Part shown: one piece after another, positions 17,451-27,671 of the stretch
Layout: each line of letters opens with the position of its first letter
How positions within the stretch are numbered: position 1 is the stretch's first letter
Assembly (NCBI GenBank): GCA_949289345.1
Contig: CASENS010000052.1
Location: 124,001-188,000, forward strand
Origin: an uncultured Bacteroides sp.
GTDB lineage: Bacteria; Bacteroidota; Bacteroidia; Bacteroidales; Bacteroidaceae
DNA: 64,000 nt
Direction: 5' to 3'
Translations under genes and position numbers: made by a program
The notes under the pieces: generated by a model
Told to the model about the DNA's origin: nothing
What the model saw: only the letters and a program-made list of their open reading frames with translations
Database searches by the model: none

Positions 17451-18272
17451 TTACAACTTATAAACGATGTCTCGTACATACGCCGCCCATTGTACTGGTG
17501 TTTTCGATTTGTCAAAGGTTTGCCATGGAATAGGCTTGCCAAAAGTCACCTTGAATGTCTTGTGGCGATTCTTCAGCATTTCATCGGCCAAATATAACAT
17601 GGCTATGTTCACTTTAAGCCCCAAGAACTTGCATGCATTGGCCAAGTTATAGAAGAAGTCCGAGTTACGTCCTTCAAAGTGTACTGGCACTATGTCGCGT
17701 TGATGCTCCACGCTTTTTACAATGAACGTTTTCTTCCAGTCTAAATCCGCTATTACGCCGCCTTTCTGCCGTCGGGAGCACAGCCCGGCTGGAAACATAA
17801 TCATTTGGTTGTCCGAAGCGAACCCTGCTTCTACTAACCGGGGGAATTCTTTAGCCTGGCGTCCCGTTTTATTGATAGGAATACACAACGGAGCTAATCC
17901 ATGCAGATTCATTAGCAGGTCATTCACCATGTATTTCACCCGTCCGTCATAACGTTTGCCCAACACATAACCTAATGCAATGCCGTCTTGTCCGCCCAAA
18001 GGGTGGTTGGAAACGAATGTACAAAGTTTCTGCTGGGGCAAGTTTTCCGTTCCGTGCACATCAATCTTCGCATCCAAAAAATCCAGGCACGCCTCCAGAA
18101 AGTCTACTCCAACTTTGTCTTTCGACTCGCGCAGGAATACGTTTAGTTCGTCTTGATGCACGATACGTTTCAAGTATGAGACGACAAAACGAGGAATATA
18201 CCGAGCTTGTTTCGGTGCTTTCTCCCGAAGTATCCTGTCAATGTCGATTAAAAACAAAGAATCATCCGCCAT
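17451..18272 (-). CDS. glsA: O-acyltransferase for glycine-lipid synthesis (GlsA-like, PlsC family)
   Basis: A 273-residue PlsC-type 1-acyl transferase. The catalytic block reads SNHPLGGQDG, with His90 and Asp96 separated by five residues rather than the usual four, as in the glycine-lipid branch. MIMFPAGLCSRR is the second acyl-acceptor motif. The start MADDSLF at 18272 is preferred. A longer form from 18302 adds ten residues. The stop lies 29 bp from the next gene (glsB-like), so the pair is probably one operon. The expected role is esterifying the hydroxyl of N-acyl-glycine to give the mature membrane lipid. Confidence 0.84.
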   Translation of the reverse strand: MADDSLFLIDIDRILREKAPKQARYIPRFVVSYLKRIVHQDELNVFLRESKDKVGVDFLEACLDFLDAKIDVHGTENLPQQKLCTFVSNHPLGGQDGIALGYVLGKRYDGRVKYMVNDLLMNLHGLAPLCIPINKTGRQAKEFPRLVEAGFASDNQMIMFPAGLCSRRQKGGVIADLDWKKTFIVKSVEHQRDIVPVHFEGRNSDFFYNLANACKFLGLKVNIAMLYLADEMLKNRHKTFKVTFGKPIPWQTFDKSKTPVQWAAYVRDIVYKL

Positions 18273-18438
18273 CCTTTTATTAGCTAATAAATAACTGTGC
18301 AAAATTAACGCTTCTTTTTAATTCTGAGCAAGTTTTTGATAGAAAATACATGAAGAGCCTAACAAAAAGTTTCCTAAAGGGTCTGCAGAAGAATTTCTCC
18401 TCTTCTCTCGGTATGTTATCATATTGAAAAAACTCCGT

Positions 18439-19284
18439 TCAACCGTTCAGGTCAATGTGACGTACTTCGATGCTGTGATTGAGGAAAGTCGAAGCAGACT
18501 CGGCGAACTTTTCTTCAGCCTCAGTGGTATAATAGGTGCACAAAGCGCCACGTGTGCACAAGGTGTCCATTTCAGGATGTCGCAGGAGGTAATCTTTCAA
18601 ACTTTGGGCTACCAGTTCGCCTTGGGATATAATCGTTATGTCTGCTGGTATGTATTTTTTTATCTTAGGCAGCAAAAGTGGATAGTGCGTGCATCCCAGA
18701 ATAACTGTGTCTATTTGCGCATCCTGTTTCAACAATGCATTGATGTATTTCTGTACAAAATAATCAGCACCAGACTCGCGTGCTTCATTATATTCCACTA
18801 ACGGTACCCACATGGGACAGGCTTGTCCGACAACGTTGATGTCGGGGAATAGTTTACGTACCTCCATTACATATGACTGTGACTTGATGGTTCCGGCCGT
18901 TCCCAGCACACCAATATGACGGGTGTGAGTGAGACTGCCGACACACTCTACCGTAGGGCGAATTACCCCCAATACACGTCGTGCGGGGTCAAGTTTTGGG
19001 AGATCGCGCATCTGTATGCTCCGTAACGCTTTAGCCGAGGCTGTATTGCATGCCAGAATGACCAAGTGACATCCCAACTCGAAAAGGCGTCGAACGGCTT
19101 GCAGGGTAAACTCGTATACGATGTCGAAAGAGCGGGTACCGTAAGGAGTACGGGCGTTGTCACCTAAGTAGATATAATCATACTCTGGAAGGGCTTTCCT
19201 AATCTCGCTCAAAATGGTTAGCCCTCCATAACCGGAGTCGAATACGCCAATAGGACCTGGGCGTGTGGGTAATGCGGAAGACAT
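18439..19284 (-). CDS. murI: Glutamate racemase
   Basis: A 281-residue cofactor-independent racemase that supplies D-glutamate for peptidoglycan. GPIGVFDSGYGGLT is the N-terminal fingerprint. The two catalytic cysteines are in LACNTASAKAL and LGCTHYPLLL. YLGDNARTPYGTR lines the active site. The start MSSALPT (19284) is favoured because sequence similarity to other racemases begins just after it; the upstream ATG (19311) adds nine residues. It follows two Skp-like genes on the same strand, 70 bp away, as in other Bacteroidales. Confidence 0.95.
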   Translation of the reverse strand: MSSALPTRPGPIGVFDSGYGGLTILSEIRKALPEYDYIYLGDNARTPYGTRSFDIVYEFTLQAVRRLFELGCHLVILACNTASAKALRSIQMRDLPKLDPARRVLGVIRPTVECVGSLTHTRHIGVLGTAGTIKSQSYVMEVRKLFPDINVVGQACPMWVPLVEYNEARESGADYFVQKYINALLKQDAQIDTVILGCTHYPLLLPKIKKYIPADITIISQGELVAQSLKDYLLRHPEMDTLCTRGALCTYYTTEAEEKFAESASTFLNHSIEVRHIDLNG

Positions 19285-19354
19285 GTGCGGAATAATTAAT
19301 GAAAAAGGCACGGATATCTAATCCGTGCCCTATTAAGAGACAGATTGTTACTGA

Positions 19355-19861
19355 TTACTTAATGCCGAGTTGGGCTTTTACCTTGGCGGTTACGTCAATG
19401 CTTTCCGTCCCGATGTAGGCCACTGGTGTACGTGCAACATCGAAGATATATACCACACCTTCTGCTTTGCCCACTGCTTGTACAGCCTCGTTCAATTTAT
19501 TATAAATGGGCACCATGGCTTCCTGCTGGGCTTTTTCCATAGCTTGATAAGCTTCCTGTTGGAATTGCTGCTGACGCTGAGCCATGTCCTGCACTTCTTT
19601 CTGACGTCTTTCCAGAATGTTCTTAGGCAGCGAATCCTGTTGTTGAATCAGTTCTTGATACTTACGGTTGAACTCCTGTTCCGAACGTTGCATTTCTTCA
19701 GTGTACTGTTTGGAGAGAGCTTCCAAGTCGGCTTGTGCCTTAGTGAACTCCGGCATAACTGTGATAACTTCTTGTGAGTTCATGTGGGCGAACTTGGATT
19801 GCGCCATTACTCCCAGCGGGAGAATGAACAAAACTACGAGTAGTGCAATTTTTTTTAGCAT
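19355..19861 (-). CDS. Skp/OmpH family periplasmic chaperone (1)
   Basis: A 168-residue periplasmic protein with a cleavable signal (ending VMAQ), one beta-strand start (KFAHMNSQEVITVMPEF) and a long glutamine/glutamate-rich coiled coil (about 45-125), then the returning strand GVVYIFDVARTPVAYIG. This is the jellyfish-like Skp/OmpH architecture that holds unfolded outer-membrane proteins for delivery to BamA. It lies between the second Skp-like gene and murI, in the block downstream of bamA. Confidence 0.92.
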   Translation of the reverse strand: MLKKIALLVVLFILPLGVMAQSKFAHMNSQEVITVMPEFTKAQADLEALSKQYTEEMQRSEQEFNRKYQELIQQQDSLPKNILERRQKEVQDMAQRQQQFQQEAYQAMEKAQQEAMVPIYNKLNEAVQAVGKAEGVVYIFDVARTPVAYIGTESIDVTAKVKAQLGIK

Positions 19862-19914
19862 AATATTGGTTTTTAATTAATTGTTTTCTACTTACGGTCG
19901 CAAATGTAAGGCTT

Positions 19915-20430
19915 TTAATTGGAATATCCTAACCTTGCAAGTACTTCGTTACTGATATCAATATCGGGTGAAGCGAAAATTATGCTTGTAGCCGACGCGC
20001 GATCGGTTACAACGGCATACCCTTGTTCAGTGGCAATAGCCTTTACGGCATCGTAGATGTCATTCTGAATAGGTCTCATTAAGCGGGCCTGCATTTTAGC
20101 CATTTCTCCTTCCGGACCGAAATACTTGCGGCGCAAGTCAGCCGTTTCTTTTTCCTTGGCTACGATAGAATCTTCTTTTTGCGTACGTTGGTCTGCGGTG
20201 AGGCTTTGGGCAGTGGACTGGTAATCCTCGTACATAGCTTTGGATTCAGCGGCCAGTTTTTCTACTTCAGCCTGCCATTGTTTGGATGCCTGCTCCAACT
20301 GCTGGTTGGCCGACTCGTAGGCCGGAATATTTTTTAGGATATATTCCATGTCTATCAGGGCGAATTTCTGCGCATGAGCCGTCCAACTCATGACAGAGAA
20401 CAGGAAGATTAGTAAAAGTGGCTTTCTCAT
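19915..20430 (-). CDS. Skp/OmpH family periplasmic chaperone (2)
   Basis: A 171-residue paralogue of the next gene. Signal peptide ending TAHAQ, strand KFALIDMEYILKNIPAYE, coiled-coil rich in Glu/Gln/Lys, and the closing strand GYAVVTDRASATSIIFASPDIDIS. Immediately downstream of bamA (34-bp gap). Tandem Skp paralogues after bamA are normal for this phylum. The proteins may form mixed or separate trimers, which sequence cannot decide. Confidence 0.92.
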   Translation of the reverse strand: MRKPLLLIFLFSVMSWTAHAQKFALIDMEYILKNIPAYESANQQLEQASKQWQAEVEKLAAESKAMYEDYQSTAQSLTADQRTQKEDSIVAKEKETADLRRKYFGPEGEMAKMQARLMRPIQNDIYDAVKAIATEQGYAVVTDRASATSIIFASPDIDISNEVLARLGYSN

Positions 20431-20464
20431 AACGCTTAATAATTAAATGAAACAATTTATTTTG

Positions 20465-23116
20465 TTAGAATTCTTGTCCCAGTATGAAATGGAACTGGCT
20501 TCCGCCGTACTGGGAGGATCCGCGTATCTTATCAAAACCATATGCCCAGTCAATACCCATCATACCTACCATAGGGAGGAAGATACGTACACCCACACCT
20601 GCCGAACGTTTTAGGTCAAACGGGTTAAAGTCGCCTACTTCCTGCCATGCATTACCTGCTTCTACAAAGGTAAGGGCATAGATACTTGTGCTGGTTTCGA
20701 GCATTAACGGATAGCGCAATTCGAGTCCTAAACGGGCGTAAGCATAACCTTCATTACCGTATGAAGCCAAAGAACCATTTTCGTATCCACGGAGTGCGAT
20801 GGTTTCCGTAGCATAGTATGAATATCCGGTCATACCGTCGCCGCCTACCTCAAATGTGCCGAAAGGCGATTTCTTATACTTGTTATAATGTCCCAACAAG
20901 CCGAATTCCACACGTCCCATCAGAACCGGTGTACGTTTCACGGCATAGGGATCCATCAATGGAATATATACTTTTGATTTGAATTTCCACTTGTGGTATT
21001 CCACCCATTTGTGCATCCGGTTGATATCATCTTGATTGTTCAAGTTATACTTGCTGTAATCCACACCGTCGAACAAGGAGTAGGGCGGGGTGAACTGCAC
21101 GGAGAGAGAAAACTCCGAACCTGAACGCGGGTAGATAGGATTGTCTGTTGAGCTACGGGCCAATGTCAAGTTGATGCTCAAATCATTACACTTACCGTTC
21201 GTGACAGGGAAGTACTGCCAATCGCTCAACACATAACGTTGGTAAGAGAGTTCCGCGCTGATTTGGAAAAAGTCATCCGGCCATTTCAGACGTTTACCGA
21301 ACATAAGTGCGACACCATACATCTGTACCGATTTGTCTGGATCGTAGTAGTTTTCGTAATTAATATAATTGCCATAATTGTAAAGGCCGTATCCGTACAT
21401 ACCGCTATAAAAACTATTGTAATAGTTATTATAGAAAGCATCGTTATAGTACTGGCTACTGATGTCGGTTTGGCGTGAATAGAACGCCGATATGGAAAAA
21501 GCATTCGGGCGCTTTCCACCGAACCAAGGATCGTAAAATGAAAGGCTGTATTGTTGATAATAGCGTGCATTGGTCTGCGCACTGACCGTCAAAGTCTGTC
21601 CGTCACCTTGCGGGAGGATACCACGGTAATTCTCGCCCGGATGCAGAAGGTTTGCCAGTGAGAAGTTGGTGAATTTCAGACTCAGCTTGCCGATAATACC
21701 CGTCTGCCCCCAACCGGCGGAGAATTCAACCTGGTCGTTTGCTTTAGACACTAACGGGTAGCCTATATCCACCGTACCGTCTTCGGGATGCGGCTTGATG
21801 TCCGGTTGAAGTTGTTCTGGGTCGAAATGTCCCATCTGTTGGATTTCGCGGAGTGAACGCATCAACTGTTCACGGCTGAAAAGGTCACCGGGACGGGTAC
21901 GTAGCTCACGGCGTACCACGTTTTCATACACACGGTCGTTGCCGCTGATGATAATTTTATTGATAGTAGCCTGACGGCCTTCGTAGATACGCATTTCCAA
22001 GTCGATAGAGTCGCCTACAATGTTTACCTCTACAGGGTCGAGACTATAGAACAGGTAACCGTTATTATAGTAAAGATTACCGATAGCGTCTTCATCGGTC
22101 GAAGTGCGTTCTTCCAGCAATTTCTGGTTGTAAACATCTCCTTTCTTCATGCGGAGCAGGTAGCCAAGTTGTTCCGACGGATAAAGCGTATTGCCTACCC
22201 AAGTGATGTTACGCAGATAGTATTTCTGTCCTTCTTCTATCTGCATGAACACGTCCACTGTCTTTTCATCATAAGGTGTTACGCTGTCCACAACAATTAC
22301 TGCGTCACGATAACCCAGTTCGTTGTATTTGTCAATGATAAGCTGTTTATCCGCTTCGTAGTTTTCTTCCACGAACTTCTTGGTGCGGAAAAGATTAATG
22401 AGCTTGCCCTTTTCATTGGTCTTCTTCATCACACGTTTCAGCTTCTTGGTCTTGATAGCCTTATTGCCAACAATGGTGATTTGGTGAACCTTCACTTTCT
22501 CCTTCTTGTCTATCTCAATATCCACAATGACTTGATTCTCTTTGGTTTTGTCATCGCGTTGGTTGATGATGACTTCAGCGTTCTTGAAGCCCTTGTCGTC
22601 GAAGTAACGTTCTATCAAAGTCTTGGCCCGGTCTATTTGGTTCGGAGTGATCTGGTTACCCTTAATCATACCGATTTTCGCTTCCAAGTCTTCCCTTTCG
22701 GATTTCTTCACTCCGTGGAAATGCAATTCGGATACGCGCGGACGCATCACTACGCGGATAGTCAACCACGCTTTATCGCCTTCCACCTTGTCCAAGGTGA
22801 TAGACACATCCGAAAACAAACCGTGACGCCAATAGCGCTTACATGCCTGCGTGATTTCATCACCTGGTATTGAAATGATTTGCCCCTTGCTAAGACCCGA
22901 AAGATTGATGATGACATAATCTTCGTAGTTGTCGGCGCCCACCACTTTGATGTCTGCTATCTCATACTTCTTTGGCGTAGCCGAATAGAGGACTACCGGT
23001 TTCTCATCCTCAGCGGTCTGCGCAAACACAGGACGTGCAAAGTTCGCGAGCAAAATGACGGATGCAAATATATAGAAAATACGATAATGCATTTGGATAT
23101 GTCTGATTTTCAACAT
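20465..23116 (-). CDS. bamA: Outer-membrane assembly factor BamA
   Basis: The essential Omp85 insertase of the outer membrane. A signal sequence (MHYRIFYIFASVILL from an alternative start at 23092; a first ATG at 23116 adds eight residues) leads to five POTRA domains (about 50-450) and a C-terminal 16-stranded barrel (about 460-883) ending in Phe. The conserved loop motif LRGYENGS (RGY) is present. Between about residues 550 and 592 a Tyr/Asn-rich stretch (YYNDAFYNNYYNSFYSG and YNYGNYINYENYY) looks like a long extracellular loop. It follows uppS by about 28 bp and precedes the skp genes. Confidence 0.96.
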   Translation of the reverse strand: MLKIRHIQMHYRIFYIFASVILLANFARPVFAQTAEDEKPVVLYSATPKKYEIADIKVVGADNYEDYVIINLSGLSKGQIISIPGDEITQACKRYWRHGLFSDVSITLDKVEGDKAWLTIRVVMRPRVSELHFHGVKKSEREDLEAKIGMIKGNQITPNQIDRAKTLIERYFDDKGFKNAEVIINQRDDKTKENQVIVDIEIDKKEKVKVHQITIVGNKAIKTKKLKRVMKKTNEKGKLINLFRTKKFVEENYEADKQLIIDKYNELGYRDAVIVVDSVTPYDEKTVDVFMQIEEGQKYYLRNITWVGNTLYPSEQLGYLLRMKKGDVYNQKLLEERTSTDEDAIGNLYYNNGYLFYSLDPVEVNIVGDSIDLEMRIYEGRQATINKIIISGNDRVYENVVRRELRTRPGDLFSREQLMRSLREIQQMGHFDPEQLQPDIKPHPEDGTVDIGYPLVSKANDQVEFSAGWGQTGIIGKLSLKFTNFSLANLLHPGENYRGILPQGDGQTLTVSAQTNARYYQQYSLSFYDPWFGGKRPNAFSISAFYSRQTDISSQYYNDAFYNNYYNSFYSGMYGYGLYNYGNYINYENYYDPDKSVQMYGVALMFGKRLKWPDDFFQISAELSYQRYVLSDWQYFPVTNGKCNDLSINLTLARSSTDNPIYPRSGSEFSLSVQFTPPYSLFDGVDYSKYNLNNQDDINRMHKWVEYHKWKFKSKVYIPLMDPYAVKRTPVLMGRVEFGLLGHYNKYKKSPFGTFEVGGDGMTGYSYYATETIALRGYENGSLASYGNEGYAYARLGLELRYPLMLETSTSIYALTFVEAGNAWQEVGDFNPFDLKRSAGVGVRIFLPMVGMMGIDWAYGFDKIRGSSQYGGSQFHFILGQEF

Positions 23117-23144
23117 GGTCTAATTAATTATGCTACTGGCGTTT

Positions 23145-23897
23145 CTACTTAATTTGTTCACTTGTCTTTCCAAATCTTCGTTCCCGTTGCTGATAGTTGT
23201 AAATGGCATGGCATAATTCTTCCTCTTTAAAATCAGGCCAATAGGTATCACAAAAATATAATTCGGAATAAGCGCATTGCCATAGCAGGTAATTGCTCAA
23301 GCGTATTTCACCTCCCGTACGTATCAGCAAATCGGGATCGGGCATAAAGTGGGTTGCCAGATGCGCGGTTATAAGCCGCTCGTCAACATCATTGGGAGTT
23401 ATCTCACCTTTTTGTACAAGCGCAGCTATTGTTTTAGCGGCCTGGGTCAATTCCCAACGCGAAGAGTAGCTGATAGCAAGCACCATACACATGCCGGTAT
23501 TGGAAGCCGTGTGGTCGATGCAAGCCATCAGGCGGGTCTGCACCTTGGTGGGCAATTTACAGATGTCACCTATCACACGGAAACGGATATTGTTCTTCAT
23601 AAAAGTTTCTTCCTCAATGGAATCGAACAGCAAAGTCATCAAAGCGTTGACTTCGTCAGTAGGCCGGTTCCAGTTTTCGGTAGAGAATGTATATAAAGTC
23701 AAGTATTTGACACCCAGTCTGGCACATTCTTCGGCTATGACATGCACGGTTTCCGCACCTGCATGATGGCCATAACTGCGTTCATGACCTCGTTGTTTGG
23801 CCCACCGTCCGTTGCCATCCATGATGATGGCTATGTGTCTCGGTATCCGGTTTGTATCAATCTGTTCTTTATATGACATTTTATAAAGTCCTTTCAT
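23145..23897 (-). CDS. uppS: Undecaprenyl diphosphate synthase
   Basis: A 250-residue cis-prenyltransferase that makes the C55 lipid carrier for peptidoglycan and surface glycans. The pyrophosphate-binding DGNGRWAK (catalytic Asp27) is near the start, and [12 protein letters not shown] and the C-terminal [18 protein letters not shown] with [10 protein letters not shown] complete the family pattern. The start at 23897 overlaps the stop of the upstream gene (TAATG), so translational coupling is likely; a second ATG at 23879 is also plausible. It is upstream of bamA, an order shared across Bacteroidales. Confidence 0.95.
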   Translation of the reverse strand: MKGLYKMSYKEQIDTNRIPRHIAIIMDGNGRWAKQRGHERSYGHHAGAETVHVIAEECARLGVKYLTLYTFSTENWNRPTDEVNALMTLLFDSIEEETFMKNNIRFRVIGDICKLPTKVQTRLMACIDHTASNTGMCMVLAISYSSRWELTQAAKTIAALVQKGEITPNDVDERLITAHLATHFMPDPDLLIRTGGEIRLSNYLLWQCAYSELYFCDTYWPDFKEEELCHAIYNYQQRERRFGKTSEQIK

Positions 23898-25210
23898 TAA
23901 AACTTTTTCAATTTGTTCATGCATCCACGCCATATCACGTTAGTGCCTTCACCCGCCCAAATGACCCAAATGAAATCATTCCGGTCATGGACAATGGTAT
24001 AGGACGAACCGTTGGACACAAATTCTTCGGGAAGCCAGAATTTGCTGTCAGCCTCTTCCCATACGATGCCGCCAGTATCCGATGTGTATGCTTGGCTCAT
24101 GTCGCCTCCCAATATATACAAGGCATCATCGTAACCTATTATGTAAGGTGTAGCTAATGGCGGGCAATAACCTGTTTCCGTATACAAGTCTACCCACGTC
24201 AGACCGTCCATGGATACCCAAGGTGTTGTCTGTTCAGATGCTGTATCAGGACTTCCGACCAGAAATATTTGGAAAAGCCCATTGCTTGTAGTCTGCAAGG
24301 TCGAGGAAAGGTCTCGCACAGGGAAATCCGTCGGGACTTCTTCCCCCTGCGTCCATCCTGTAGCAGATGTGTCGGTACTACAAAAATAAAGTCTTCCGTC
24401 CGCCTCATCCTTCTGAATAGCGCAAAGTGTGGGTGAAGTAACGCTGACATCATTGGCGGGAAGATAAGCAAGCAGGCTTATGATGTTTCCGCTTAGCGCT
24501 TCCGAGCGTTCCCATTGGATGCCGTCGTTTGAGGTATATACATCACCTCCTTTTGTATTGGCCATCAGACCGTCACCGACATTAATGATAGAACCTAAGA
24601 CTACATCTTCCGGCAAATTAACTCCATAATGGTTGTAGCCATCGGAGGAGGGTGGAATCGTGGAGACTGTATAAACTTCCTTTCCGGATGGGTATATCAA
24701 CAAATCATCGTTCAATGTGACGGCTTTCAATCCTTCGGGTGTATTAACGATTGGTGCGGATGTCATACGCACCCACGACATGGAGTCTGGGTCTTCCTTA
24801 TGGATATTAATTTGTAATGTATAGGTACGGCTGGTGAGATTGTCGGGTGCATAGATGCGGAAAGTCATGCCACTGGCCGAAGCGGCCGGAAGCAAATCCT
24901 GTGCATTCGAAATGTCAAGCAGTGTGTCCTGCGGCCCCGATACGATATACCCGTATACGGAGAAAGTATCTATCATGATACTGTCTATAATCGTGTCCGC
25001 ATCCATTGGCAACGAGTCCCGATTGAATATGAGCCGCTGTATCTGGTCAATCTCGAATTTGTATTTCTTGCCATGAATGGTGTCCAATGCAAAAGTATGC
25101 ACGGTAGCGTCCGAACTGAATTCGTATTGGGTATCAGAATCGAGGCACGAACTAATAGCCACAGACACAAAGACAAAACAAACTATTATCAGTAGGAATT
25201 TTGTTCTCAT
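23897..25210 (-). CDS. DUF6242-like lipoprotein
   Basis: A 437-residue lipoprotein: hydrophobic leader with lipobox AISSC, then an N-terminal beta domain (about 30-155) and a series of strand repeats ([37 protein letters not shown]) that look like a beta-propeller or sialidase-like fold. I recognise it as DUF6242, a family of unknown function usually found just upstream of uppS and bamA. Its stop is shared with the uppS start (TAATG), so its expression is linked to that operon. A role in the envelope is inferred only from position and export. Confidence 0.75.
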   Translation of the reverse strand: MRTKFLLIIVCFVFVSVAISSCLDSDTQYEFSSDATVHTFALDTIHGKKYKFEIDQIQRLIFNRDSLPMDADTIIDSIMIDTFSVYGYIVSGPQDTLLDISNAQDLLPAASASGMTFRIYAPDNLTSRTYTLQINIHKEDPDSMSWVRMTSAPIVNTPEGLKAVTLNDDLLIYPSGKEVYTVSTIPPSSDGYNHYGVNLPEDVVLGSIINVGDGLMANTKGGDVYTSNDGIQWERSEALSGNIISLLAYLPANDVSVTSPTLCAIQKDEADGRLYFCSTDTSATGWTQGEEVPTDFPVRDLSSTLQTTSNGLFQIFLVGSPDTASEQTTPWVSMDGLTWVDLYTETGYCPPLATPYIIGYDDALYILGGDMSQAYTSDTGGIVWEEADSKFWLPEEFVSNGSSYTIVHDRNDFIWVIWAGEGTNVIWRGCMNKLKKF

Positions 25211-25237
25211 TTACTACATTATGTTATTTACAAGTTG

Positions 25238-25245
25238 CAAAAATA
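25238..25245 (-). promoter_or_regulatory. -7 box (TATTTTTG) upstream of the DUF6242-uppS operon
   Basis: On the minus strand TATTTTTG matches TAnnTTTG 27 bp before the ATG at 25210. No good TTTG partner is seen. Confidence 0.4.
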
Positions 25246-25362
25246 GGAACAATTTTTTCTATAACCCGCTTTACAAGGAAGATTTATACAAAATTATAGA
25301 TAAAATAACGCCCTTACTCGATGAAAGAGCGGGTTTTAAAGACATACAAGAGGAGAAAACAA

Positions 25363-25399
25363 TCCCTCTCCGAGGAGAAACATGATATTCGGAGAGGGA
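25363..25399 (-). terminator. Intrinsic terminator after the acyl-CoA synthetase
   Basis: A perfect 11-bp stem (TCCCTCTCCGA / TCGGAGAGGGA) with a 15-nt loop lies 32 bp past the synthetase stop. On the minus strand it is followed by TTGTTTTC, which makes it a terminator for that direction. Confidence 0.8.
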
Positions 25400-25430
25400 G
25401 GAATGAAAAACAAATACTAATTCCGGTATG

Positions 25431-27086
25431 TCATTTGGCATCGTTTTGACGGATCTCCACACGTCGTATTTTCCCGCTGATGGTCTTGGGCAGTTCGTCC
25501 ACAAACTCGATGACGCGCGGATATTTGTAGGGAGCAGTGACTCGCTTCACATGGTTTTGAAGTTCCTTGATAAGCTCCTCGCCCGCTTTGTCCTTATACT
25601 CTTTGGAAAGGACGATGGTAGCCTTGACCACTTGCCCGCGTATCTCGTCGGGTACTCCGGTGATGGCACACTCCACCACGGCTGGATGGGTCATTAATGC
25701 GCTCTCTACTTCGAAAGGCCCGATGCGGTAGCCCGAACTCTTGATTACATCGTCGGCGCGACCTACGAACCACAGATAACCGTCCTCGTCTTTCCAAGCT
25801 ACATCGCCCGTGTAGTAAACTCCGTCATGCCAAGCCTCGCGGGTGCGTTCGGCATCGCGGTAGTATTCTTTGAAGAGACCCAACGGCTTGCCCTTGTCGG
25901 TGCGGATAACGATTTGTCCTTGCTCACCGGCTTCCACGGAACGGCCTTCATGGTCTACCAGGTCTACATCATATTGCGGGTTGGGAAGTCCCATGCTTCC
26001 GGGCTTCGGCTCCATCCAAGGCATGGTGGCTACGGTCAGGGTGGTTTCCGTCTGCCCGAAGCCTTCCATCAGTTTGATGCCTGTCAGTTTCTTGAAGGTG
26101 TCGAACACGGCGGGGTTGAGCGCTTCGCCGGCAATGGTGCAATACTTCAAGGCACTGAGGTCGTACTTGGTCAAGTCTTCGTGGATGAGGAAGCGGAAGA
26201 TGGTGGGCGGAGCACAGAGTGACGTGACGTGATAGTCCTGTATTTTCTGCAGGATGTCGGCCGGCGTAAACTTCTCGTGGTCATAAACGAAAATGTTGGC
26301 TCCGGCTATCCACTGGCCATAGAGCTTGCCCCATACGGCTTTGCCCCAGCCCGTATCGGCAATGGTGAGGTGCAGGCTCTGTTCCGTCAGGTTGTGCCAG
26401 AAGCAACCCGTGACGATGTGGCCCAAGGGATAGGTAAAGTCGTGTGCCACCATCTTAGGCTCACCCGTAGTGCCGCTGGTGAAGTACATCAGAGAGATGT
26501 CATCGTTCGTATTGGGATGTTCGGGACGGACAAAGGCGGGAGCCGACTCAATGCCTTTATGAAAATCCAGATAACCGTCGGGTACTTCCGGCCCTACGCT
26601 AATGAGGGTATGCACGCTGGGCGACTCCGGCAAGGCGGCGGTGATGTGGTCGGTGATGACCGTCTCACCCGCACAGACTATCATCTTAATGTCCGCGGCG
26701 TTGCAGCGGTAGACGATGTCTTTTTTCGTCAACAGGTGGGTGGCGGGGATAACCACGGCTCCCAGTTTGTGCAAAGCAATGATGCTGAACCAAAACTCCA
26801 CACGGCGTTTCAGGATGAGCATCACCATGTCGCCATGTCCGATGCCGAGCGATTGGAAGTAAGAAGCCGTCTGGTCCGTATAATGCTTCATGTCGGCAAA
26901 AGTGTATTGACGATGTTCGCCCTTGTCGTTCGTCCAGAGCAAGGCAGGCTTGTCGGGCTGCTCGGCGGCCCAGGCGTCTACTACGTCATAGCCGAAGTTG
27001 AAGTTCTCCGGCACTTGTATATCCAAATGGTCTATAAAGTCTTGTTGCGATGTAAATGTAGTTTGTTTCAGAAATCGTTCTATCAT
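25431..27086 (-). CDS. AMP-forming acyl-CoA synthetase (acetyl-/medium-chain type)
   Basis: A 551-residue adenylate-forming ligase that activates a short- or medium-chain carboxylic acid to its CoA thioester via an acyl-AMP. Motifs in order: [11 protein letters not shown] (ATP-binding P-loop), [37 protein letters not shown] and the C-terminal catalytic-lysine motif [10 protein letters not shown]. The sequence is closer to medium-chain/xenobiotic and acetate synthetases than to long-chain ones, but the substrate is not certain. The XRE-cupin regulator lies only 11 bp upstream on the same strand, so the two are cotranscribed and probably functionally linked. Confidence 0.9.
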   Translation of the reverse strand: MIERFLKQTTFTSQQDFIDHLDIQVPENFNFGYDVVDAWAAEQPDKPALLWTNDKGEHRQYTFADMKHYTDQTASYFQSLGIGHGDMVMLILKRRVEFWFSIIALHKLGAVVIPATHLLTKKDIVYRCNAADIKMIVCAGETVITDHITAALPESPSVHTLISVGPEVPDGYLDFHKGIESAPAFVRPEHPNTNDDISLMYFTSGTTGEPKMVAHDFTYPLGHIVTGCFWHNLTEQSLHLTIADTGWGKAVWGKLYGQWIAGANIFVYDHEKFTPADILQKIQDYHVTSLCAPPTIFRFLIHEDLTKYDLSALKYCTIAGEALNPAVFDTFKKLTGIKLMEGFGQTETTLTVATMPWMEPKPGSMGLPNPQYDVDLVDHEGRSVEAGEQGQIVIRTDKGKPLGLFKEYYRDAERTREAWHDGVYYTGDVAWKDEDGYLWFVGRADDVIKSSGYRIGPFEVESALMTHPAVVECAITGVPDEIRGQVVKATIVLSKEYKDKAGEELIKELQNHVKRVTAPYKYPRVIEFVDELPKTISGKIRRVEIRQNDAK

Positions 27087-27097
27087 AACATTATTAT

Positions 27098-27646
27098 TTA
27101 TAATATGATTGCCAGGAACTTCACGGTCTTATCGTCCAACGCCTTCATGCCGTGGGGCAAGTTGGAGTTGAAGTAGATGCTGTCTCCCGGATTCAGAATA
27201 AGTTCTTTTCCACCGATGCTCAACAACAAGCGCCCTTCGATGACGAGGTTGAACTCTTGTCCGGCATGGGTGTTGTAGTGCATGGGGCGTTCGCCCGGCT
27301 CTACGGTCACAATGAAAGGGTCGGCCTTACGGTCCTTGAAGCCTGCGGCCAGGGATTGATACTTGTACACTTTCGTACGCTCCACACTGATGCCCTTACC
27401 GGCACGGGTCAGGAAATAAGTGCTCATCTTGGGCTCTTCGCCAAACATCAAGGCATCCAATGCAATGCCGTAATGACGGGCTATCTGTTGCAACATGCTG
27501 ACACTGATGTCATTCTCGCCGCTTTCGGCGCGTTCGTATTCTGCCTGGTCGATGCCGCAATCGATGGCGATGTCGGCAGGGGTCAGTTCCATGGCGTCGC
27601 GCAGTCCGCGCAGGCGCTCGGCTATTTGTCTGATTTGTTCGTCCAC
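27098..27646 (-). CDS. XRE-type HTH regulator with C-terminal cupin
   Basis: A 182-residue transcription factor. Residues about 8-65 form an XRE helix-turn-helix ([23 protein letters not shown]), and about 105-182 form a cupin sensor domain ([38 protein letters not shown]). This architecture resembles small-molecule responsive regulators such as PuuR or SutR. Placement 11 bp before the acyl-CoA synthetase suggests it controls that gene in response to an acid or its CoA ester. The ligand is unknown. Confidence 0.9.
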   Translation of the reverse strand: MDEQIRQIAERLRGLRDAMELTPADIAIDCGIDQAEYERAESGENDISVSMLQQIARHYGIALDALMFGEEPKMSTYFLTRAGKGISVERTKVYKYQSLAAGFKDRKADPFIVTVEPGERPMHYNTHAGQEFNLVIEGRLLLSIGGKELILNPGDSIYFNSNLPHGMKALDDKTVKFLAIIL

Positions 27647-27671
27647 GTTGGTACTGGTTAATGGTTAATAG

